This document shows, in pieces, positions 54,635-62,100 of a stretch of 64,000 bases of DNA; the first letter of the stretch is position 1, and every line of letters starts with the position of its first letter. The DNA is taken from assembly GCF_009857435.1 (NCBI RefSeq), contig NZ_WWCK01000009.1, positions 1 to 64,000 on the forward strand, given 5' to 3'. The DNA comes from Duganella rivi. GTDB lineage: Bacteria > Pseudomonadota > Gammaproteobacteria > Burkholderiales > Burkholderiaceae_D. Below the pieces are notes generated by a model. That model had not been told where the DNA came from. It was given only the letters and a program-made list of their open reading frames with translations, and searched no databases. Both the position numbers and the translations under genes were made by a program.

Positions 54635-56203
54635 ATGAAACTGCTCCTGCCGAGTGCGCTGCTGGCCTGCGCCGCCCACGCGGCCGCGTCCCAGCCCGTC
54701 GACGGCGCGGCGCTGCTGGAGCATATCGGCACGCTGGCGTCGGATGAATTTGAAGGCCGCGCGCCCGCCACGCGGGGCGAGCAGCTGACCATCGACTACC
54801 TGCAACAGCAATTCAGGAAGCTGGGGCTGGAGCCGGGCAACCCGGACGGCACCTACATGCAGGCGGTGCCGATGGTCGGCATCTCCAGCCACCCGACCTT
54901 GGCTTACGGCGCCACCCAGCTCAAGTTCGGCGACGATTACGTGGCATGGACCACCCGCGCCACGCCGACAGTCGAGGTGAGCAATTCCGAACTGGTGTTT
55001 GTCGGCTACGGCGTGCGCGCGCCCGAGTTCAAGTGGGACGATTACAAGGACACCGACCTCAAGGGCAAAACGCTGGTCATGCTGATCAACGACCCGCAGC
55101 TGCCCGATCCCAAGCGCCCCAGGCAGCTGGATCCGCAAGTATTCGGCGGCAACGCCGTCACCTGGTACGGCCGCTGGAACTACAAGTTCGAGATGGCGGC
55201 CAAGCTGGGCGCTGCGGCAGCGCTGATCGTTCACGAGCCGAAGGCGGCCGGCCATCCGTACGAGGCGGTGCTGAACAGCTGGGGCCGCGAAAACTTCGCG
55301 CTGCAAGACGGCAAGGCCGATCCTTACCTGCCGCCGGTGGCCGGCTGGCTGCAGCAAGAGCGCGCCGGCGAGCTGTTCGAGGCGGCCGGACTGGATTTCA
55401 AGGAACTCAAGCAGCGCGCCCTGTCACGCGACTTCAAGCCCGTGCCGCTGGGCCTCAAGCTCAACGTCAACATGCTGAACGCGGTGCGCGACGTGGCCTC
55501 GCACAACGTAGTGGCGCGCATCCCTGGCTCCGATCCGGTGCTGAAGAACGAGGTCATCATCTATACCGCACACTGGGATCACTTCGGCATCGACGAAAAC
55601 CTGCCGGGGCCGCGCACGCAGCAAATCTTCCACGGCGCGGTCGACAACGCCAGCGGCGTAGCGGCGCTGCTGCAAATCGCCCGCGCCTACAAGGCGCTGC
55701 CGGCCGCACCCAAGCGCTCCATCCTGTTCCTGGCGACCACAGCGGAAGAACGCGGCATGCAGGGCGCGCAATACTACCTGCGCCATCCGCTGTACCCGAT
55801 CGGCAAGACCATCCTCAACATCAATATCGACGGCTTGAATATGTGGGGCCGCAGCCGCGATGTGGAACTGAGCGGCATGGGCAAATCAACGGCGGATGAC
55901 CTGGTGGCGGCGCAAGCGGCCAAGCAAGGCCGCGTGCTCAAGCCCAGCTACGACAGCTACTACCGCGGCGATCAATTGGAATTTGCCCGCGCCGGCGTGC
56001 CGACGATTTATCTGCGCGGCAGCACGGGCAAGCTGTTGAGCTACATGGCGCACCAGTACCACACCGTCAACGATGTGGTGCAAGCCAGCTGGAACACCAG
56101 CGGCGCGGTGGAGGATATCAACCTACTGTTTCAAGCAGGCTACCAAGCTGCCCAGTCCAAGGACCATCCCAAGTGGAAGGCAGGCGCCGAATTCCAGCGC
56201 TGA
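54635..56203 (+). CDS. M28-family zinc peptidase
   Basis: A 522-residue exported peptidase. Signal peptide up to about residue 20, a PA-type insert in the middle (ALIVHEPKAAGHPYEAV) and the M28 core in the C-terminal half. Zinc ligands and catalytic residues appear as TAHWDHFG (His and Asp), VDNASGVAALLQ, TAEERGMQG (Glu pair), NIDGLNMWG and YHTVNDVV (His). It is a zinc aminopeptidase acting in the periplasm or outside. The 3' end overlaps the convergent thioredoxin gene by 86 bases. Confidence 0.88.
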   Translation: MKLLLPSALLACAAHAAASQPVDGAALLEHIGTLASDEFEGRAPATRGEQLTIDYLQQQFRKLGLEPGNPDGTYMQAVPMVGISSHPTLAYGATQLKFGDDYVAWTTRATPTVEVSNSELVFVGYGVRAPEFKWDDYKDTDLKGKTLVMLINDPQLPDPKRPRQLDPQVFGGNAVTWYGRWNYKFEMAAKLGAAAALIVHEPKAAGHPYEAVLNSWGRENFALQDGKADPYLPPVAGWLQQERAGELFEAAGLDFKELKQRALSRDFKPVPLGLKLNVNMLNAVRDVASHNVVARIPGSDPVLKNEVIIYTAHWDHFGIDENLPGPRTQQIFHGAVDNASGVAALLQIARAYKALPAAPKRSILFLATTAEERGMQGAQYYLRHPLYPIGKTILNINIDGLNMWGRSRDVELSGMGKSTADDLVAAQAAKQGRVLKPSYDSYYRGDQLEFARAGVPTIYLRGSTGKLLSYMAHQYHTVNDVVQASWNTSGAVEDINLLFQAGYQAAQSKDHPKWKAGAEFQR

Positions 56204-57458
56204 GTTTTTGCAGTTGGGCCAGGTTGCGCTGCTGATGCGCATCGGCGCCCGCAGCCTGCACATCGGCCAGCACGCCTTGCGCTGCTTGTTCGATGCGCGC
56301 GGCGTCTTGCGGCGCCAGATCAATCAGGCTGCTGAGATAAGTCACGCCCCATTGCAGGCGCGTGGCCGGCCCGACCGATGCATGCCAGGCCTTGCCATAC
56401 CAATCGAGCACGCCGGCCACATCATTGCGGCGCTTGGCTGCGGCGGCCAGGCTCAGCATGAAGTAGTAAGGCGAATGCGAGCGCGGCAATTCCGCCAGCA
56501 GCACTTGCTCGGCTTGCGCCGACAAGCCCGCGTCGTTGAGCGCGCTCACTGCGGTGTTGACCAGCATGTGGCGCTCGTAAGGATCGCTTGATTCCGCCAG
56601 CGCTGCTTCCACGCGCTCGCGCACCACGTCTTGCAAGCCGTGCGACGGCGCCAGCAAACGCGCCAGACGCATCTGCAAGCGCACGGCCATCAGGCGATCC
56701 GGCGCGCTGAGCCAGAAATCATCGGCCCACTGCGCCGCCACGCTGCCCAGTGCTGCCGCCAATTCTTCGCGGCGGCTGGCAATCTTGATGAGGTTGATGC
56801 CGCTGTTGTTGAAGATGTCCATATTGGAACGCGTCAGGCGCGCATCGGCCAACACGGCCAGCAAGGCTGCCGCATCGCCCGTGCCGGAAGCCAGCTGGGC
56901 ATGCAGGTTCAAACGTACGGCGGCATCGGGATTGGTGCTAGCCGCAGCCAGCGCCGACAAGGTTGCCGCCGATGGGCGCGCGCCCAGCAGCTTGCCTTCG
57001 TCGGTATCCCAGGAATAATGGCTGAGCAGCGACCACTCGTCGGCACTCAAGGCACGCGAACCGGACAGGGCCGCATCCAGCGCAGCGGCAGCCGAGGAAC
57101 CGGCCTTGTGCACCGCCAGCGCGCCATCAAACGCAGCAAGGAACAGCTCGCCGTCGAGCTCGCACGGCAGGCGCGTGATTTCAGCGCCATCGGGCGCGAA
57201 CAGCACCAGCGTTGGATAGCTGCGCAGCTGGTACTGCGCCGCCAGGGTTTGCGCGCCGGCGCTGTCGCCATCGAGGTGATAGCACAGCACTGCCGAAGTC
57301 CGCGCCACGAACTCGTCGCGCGCAAAAATCTCCGACTTCACGCGATTGCACGGCGGGCACCACACGGCGCCCCAGTACAGGAACAGCGGACGCTGCTGCG
57401 CCCGCGCCAAAGCCTGCGCCTCTGCGAGACTACCGCCCAGCCATTCGATTGCCGCCAT
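56118..57458 (-). CDS. Thioredoxin-fold protein with TPR-like helical domain
   Basis: A 446-residue protein. Residues about 1-110 have a thioredoxin fold with the redox site WCPPCN (near 33-38) and a cis-proline loop (RSYPTLVLFA). The rest is Ala-rich helical repeat (LLAVLADARLTRSNMDIFNNSG, then repeats of PYERHML style) and is unlike any enzyme I know. It has no signal peptide, so it is cytoplasmic. Upstream of it in the minus-strand direction is folE, 5 bases away, so they may be one operon. The stop overlaps the peptidase gene. Confidence 0.7.
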   Translation of the reverse strand: MAAIEWLGGSLAEAQALARAQQRPLFLYWGAVWCPPCNRVKSEIFARDEFVARTSAVLCYHLDGDSAGAQTLAAQYQLRSYPTLVLFAPDGAEITRLPCELDGELFLAAFDGALAVHKAGSSAAAALDAALSGSRALSADEWSLLSHYSWDTDEGKLLGARPSAATLSALAAASTNPDAAVRLNLHAQLASGTGDAAALLAVLADARLTRSNMDIFNNSGINLIKIASRREELAAALGSVAAQWADDFWLSAPDRLMAVRLQMRLARLLAPSHGLQDVVRERVEAALAESSDPYERHMLVNTAVSALNDAGLSAQAEQVLLAELPRSHSPYYFMLSLAAAAKRRNDVAGVLDWYGKAWHASVGPATRLQWGVTYLSSLIDLAPQDAARIEQAAQGVLADVQAAGADAHQQRNLAQLQKLSAGIRRLPSTWDGPWTGQLGSLLETVG

Positions 57459-57463
57459 GTGGA

Positions 57464-58024
57464 TTAGTCCTTGGCCAGCGCCAGGAACTCGGTGCGCGTG
57501 GCCAGATTAGTCTGTAGCCCGCCCAGCATGGCCGAGGTCACCGTCTCTTCGCCCGGCGTGCGGATGCCGCGGCTTTCCATGCACAGGTGGCGGCACTTGA
57601 CCACCACGCCGACCGCCTTTGGCTCCAGCACTTCCATCAGTGCGTTGGCGATTTGCATGGTCATGCGTTCCTGCACTTGCAGGCGCTTGGAGAAGCAATC
57701 GACCAGGCGGGTGAGCTTGGACAGGCCGACGATTTTGCCATTCGGGATGTAGCCGATGGTGGCCTTGCCGAAGAACGGCGCGAGGTGATGCTCGCAGTGG
57801 CTGTACACCGGAATATTGCGCACGATGATGAATTCGTTGTACTGCTCGGCGCCGTCTTCAAACGCCTTCAGCAGCTCGGCCGGATTCTGCTCGTAGCCCG
57901 AAGTCCAGTGCTTCCACGCCTTGGCCACGCGGGCCGGGGTTTCCAGCAGGCCGGGACGGTCTGGGTCTTCGCCGATGCTGGCGATCAGTCGGCGCCAGTC
58001 GTTTTCCGTAAATTCTTGAGACAT
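57464..58024 (-). CDS. folE: GTP cyclohydrolase I
   Basis: A 186-residue enzyme starting MSQEFTENDWRRLIASIGED. The zinc ligands are HCEHHLAPF (Cys, His) and VKCRHLCMESRG (Cys), and GIRTPGEETVTSAMLGG follows. It makes dihydroneopterin triphosphate from GTP, the first step of folate synthesis. The ATG at 58024 was chosen; the upstream frame to 58069 has a non-conserved start. It is probably co-transcribed with the thioredoxin-fold gene. Confidence 0.95.
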   Translation of the reverse strand: MSQEFTENDWRRLIASIGEDPDRPGLLETPARVAKAWKHWTSGYEQNPAELLKAFEDGAEQYNEFIIVRNIPVYSHCEHHLAPFFGKATIGYIPNGKIVGLSKLTRLVDCFSKRLQVQERMTMQIANALMEVLEPKAVGVVVKCRHLCMESRGIRTPGEETVTSAMLGGLQTNLATRTEFLALAKD

Positions 58025-58075
58025 GATGAAACACCTTTTTTTAAATTTGCCCGACAGTATATCGGACAAGCGCCC

Positions 58076-58894
58076 CTATCGCTTGGGCCGGTGGGCGTCC
58101 ACCAGCCGCGCCGCGATCGACACCTTGATCGGCAAATCGGGCCATTCATCATCCGCGCCAAACCAGCGCGCATCGGCAATTTCGCTCTGGTCGATGCGGA
58201 TTTCGCCGTCCAGGTAGTCGGCCGTGTAGGCAATCATCAGCGAATGCGGGAACGGCCACGACTGGCTACCGAAATACTGCAGGTTGTGCACGCGCAGGCC
58301 GACCTCCTCAAACACCTCGCGGTGGATGGCCTCCTCCACCGATTCGCCGGCCTCCAGGAAACCGGCCAGCGCCGTATAGCGCTTGTACGGCGAGTTGGTG
58401 TGCATGGCCAGCAAGACCTGATCGCCCTTGCGCACCAGCACCATCATGGCCGGCGAGATGCGCGGATAGGCGCTGTGCCCGCAATTAGGGCACTTGTAGC
58501 AGCGCTCACCCTCGATCAATTGCAAGGGCGTGGCGCAAGCGCCGCAAAAGCGATGAGTGCGCGACCATTCGGTCAGCTGGTAAGCCCGCCCGGCCAGCCC
58601 GAGGAAGCTGTCGTCCAGCACGCCAAACAGCGAGCGCAGGCCGTGAAAACCGAAGTCCGGGCCCGGCGACACCGCCTCATCCAGCCACGCCGCCTGGTAG
58701 TAGCGCCCCTCCCACAGCCCCAGCGGATGGATGCGCTCGGGCGCCAAATTCAGCGCCGCCAGCTCGGCCGCGTCCAACAGGCCCAAAACACTGTTGCGCA
58801 AAAGCAACTCTCCGCGATGGAAGACAAATGTGAGCGGATTGTCATGCTGTTGCGGACGAATCAACGGGGTAAATGTGGCAGGAGTTTGCAGCAT
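58076..58894 (-). CDS. nudC: NAD+ diphosphatase NudC
   Basis: A 272-residue Nudix hydrolase. The zinc site is FCGACATPL and CYKCPNCG; the Nudix box is GFLEAGESVEEAIHREVFEEVGL; the NADH specificity motif SQSWPFPHSLM is present. It hydrolyses NAD(H) and removes NAD caps from RNA. It is 51 bases upstream of folE. Confidence 0.93.
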   Translation of the reverse strand: MLQTPATFTPLIRPQQHDNPLTFVFHRGELLLRNSVLGLLDAAELAALNLAPERIHPLGLWEGRYYQAAWLDEAVSPGPDFGFHGLRSLFGVLDDSFLGLAGRAYQLTEWSRTHRFCGACATPLQLIEGERCYKCPNCGHSAYPRISPAMMVLVRKGDQVLLAMHTNSPYKRYTALAGFLEAGESVEEAIHREVFEEVGLRVHNLQYFGSQSWPFPHSLMIAYTADYLDGEIRIDQSEIADARWFGADDEWPDLPIKVSIAARLVDAHRPKR

Positions 58895-59103
58895 AGCCGG
58901 AGAAATAAAGGATGAGCACGAATCAGCATCTTACAGTGTTTCCAGATTACTTATTTTCGGCGCAAAAATGTCATTAAACCGTCATATTGAAATCAACGCT
59001 AAGTCATTGTTTTCAGACCAAGATTTAGAGTATTTTTGGGGCTTTTCTCTCTGGATGAACCTGTTTGGCGGTACTATATATTTCCGTCAGGAGAATATTA
59101 AAC

Positions 59104-62100
59104 ATGCCATCTATCATCCCCGGTTTATCCACTGCCGATATCGCCAGCCTGCAAAGCAAGCAGATCGCCTCTTTGACGACTGCTGACATGGGTTTCTTTT
59201 CGACCTTGCAAATGACTGCATTCAGCACGGAACAACTGGGTTATCTTGGCACCAGCCAGCTGCGGGCGCTCTCGATCCAGAACTTGCAAGCCCTCAGCAC
59301 CGACCAGCTCGGCTACGGGCTGAGCACGCGCCAAATCCAGGCCCTGAGCAGCACGCAGATGGCGAACCTGAGCACCAACCAGCTGGTCGGCCTGCTCAGC
59401 GATCAATACGCCGCCCTGACCACCGCGCAACTGAACTCCCTGACGGCAGCCCAGTTCGCCATTATCGCCACCGATGACATCGCCGCCCTGCGCACCCAGC
59501 AAGTGGCGGCCATCAACACCGCCCTGCTGCGCACGCTGGTGAGCAATCAGATCGTCGCGCTGAGCTCGGATCAGCTGGTGGCGCTGCAAACCAGCCAGAT
59601 CGCTTCGCTGACGACGCAGCAAGTGGCTGCCATTGAAACCGACGACATCAGCGCCCTGGGCACCAAGCAGCTGAACGCGCTGGCCGTGAGCCAGCTCGGC
59701 GCCTTGAGCACCAGCCAGATGGCTGCGCTCGGCACCAAGCAAACCGCTAATCTGTCCACCGCGCTGATCAACGCCCTCAGCACCGCGCAACTGGCGGCCA
59801 TCGGCACCGATGGCCTGTCGACCTTGAAGACGCAGCAAATCGCCGCGCTCAGCACCAAACAATTCGCCGCGCTGACCAGCGACCAGATCATTTCCCTGAG
59901 CGCCGCGCAATCGGCGGCGCTGACCACGCTGCAACTGAGCCAGATGTCCAGCGCTCAATTGGCCGCGATGGAAACGCAAGACCTGGTCGCCCTCAAGAGC
60001 GTGCAACTGGGCGCACTTAGTACCACCGCCATTGCCGCGCTCGACACCGACCAGCTGGCTTCGCTGACCACCGCCCAGGTGGCGAGCCTGACCAGCGCCC
60101 AGGTGCGCAGCCTCAGCACCAACCAAGTCGTCGCCCTGACCACGGCCCAAACCGCCGCGCTGACCAGCGCGCAAGTGCAAGCCCTGAGCAACGCCCAAGT
60201 GGCAGCGATTGAAACGGCCGACGTGGCCGCCATGAAAACCGCGCAGCTGAACGCACTGGCCAGCGCCCAGCTGAACGCCCTCAACAGCGACCAGATCGCT
60301 GCATTGACCACCGCGCAAGCGAGCAGCCTCGCCACCCAGCAGATCGCTGCCTTGAGCACGGCGCAAATTGCCGCGCTGGAAACGCAGGATTTGGCCGCGC
60401 TGAAAACCCAGCAAGTTGCCGCCCTCACTACCGCCGGCGTCGGCGCGCTGACTACCGATCAAATCGTTGCCCTGAAGACTGCGCAAACCAATGCGCTGAG
60501 CTCGCAACAATTGGCCGCTCTCGACAGCGAACAAGTGCGCGCGCTGGAAACGCAAGACCTGGCCGCCATCCGCACCAGCCAGTTGGCCGGCCTGAGCACC
60601 GCCAACATCGCCGCGCTGGCCACCGAGCAAGTGGCGGCGCTGACCACGGCGCAAGTGTCGACCTTGAGCAGCGGCCAGTTGTCGGCCCTGAGCAGCGACC
60701 AGATCATCGGCCTCAGCACCGCTCAAGCCAGCGCGCTGACCAGCCAGCAAATCGCCGTCCTGAGCAGCGCGCAAATCGCCGCCATGGAAACCCGCGACCT
60801 GCGCGCGCTGAAGACCTCGCAAATCATCGCCCTGACCACGGCGCAGATTGCCGCGCTGGGCACCGACCAGATCATCGGCCTCAGCACGCAGCAAATCGCC
60901 GCACTGACCACGCGCCAGTTCGCCACCCTGAGCACCGACCAGATCGTTGCCCTGAGCACGCAGCAAGTGGTGGCGCTGACCACCCAGCAACTGAGCCAGA
61001 TGAGCAGCACCCAGCTGGCCGCGATGGAAACGCAAGACTTCGCCGCGCTCAAGAGCCAGCAAGTGGCAGCGCTGAGCACCGCCACCACCGCCGTACTGAG
61101 CACCGACCAGCTGGCCGCCCTGAGCACCGCGCAGATCGTCGCCATGCCGACCGCGCAAGTGCGCGCGCTGAGCACGGATCAGATCGTCGCCCTCAACACC
61201 ATGCAAATCGCCGCGCTGACCAGCGCGCAAGTGGCGGCCTTGAGCAGCACCCAGATCGCCGTCATCGAAACGCGCGATATTGCCGCCATGAAGACTGCGC
61301 AACTGGCCGTGCTGAGCACTGCGCAACTGGGCGCACTCGGTACCGACCAGATCGCTGCACTGACCACAGCCCAAGCATCCAACCTCGGCACCCAGCAAAT
61401 CGCCGCGCTGAGCACTGCGCAACTGGCCGCTGTTGAAACGCAAGATTTGGCCGCCCTGCGCAGCCAGCAAGTGGCGTCCATCAGCACCGCCGGCATTGCG
61501 GCGCTTGGCACCGATCAAGTAAGCGCGCTGACCTCGGCGCAAATCAGCGCCCTGCAAACCAAACAGCTGGCCGCCCTGAGCACCGACCAGGTCGCCGTGC
61601 TGGGCACCACCCAAGCCACCGGCCTCGGCACCCAGCAAATCGCTGCGCTGTCGACGCAGCAAGCCGCGGCATTGAGCACCAGCACCCTGTCCAGCCTGAA
61701 ATCGCAGCAGATTGCCGCCTTCAGCACTGGCGCGGTTGCCGCCCTGAGCACCGACCAGATCGTCGCCCTGAACACTGCCCAAGCCAATGCGCTGGGCTCG
61801 CAGCAATTGGCCGCGCTGACCACCGATCAGCTCGCAGCACTGGAAACCGCCGACCTCGCGGCCCTGCGCACCAGCCAGTTGAACGGCCTGACCACCGGCG
61901 GCATTGCCGCCCTCAGCACCAGGCAAGTAGCGGCGCTGACCACTGCGCAAATCGCGTCGCTGAGCACCAGGCAAATGGCCGCGCTCGACAGCGACCAGAT
62001 CGTCAGCCTGACCACGGCCCAGGCCACCTCGCTGACCACGCAGCAAATTGCCGCCCTCAGCACCGCCCAAGTCGCCGCGCTGGAAACCCAAGATCTGGCC

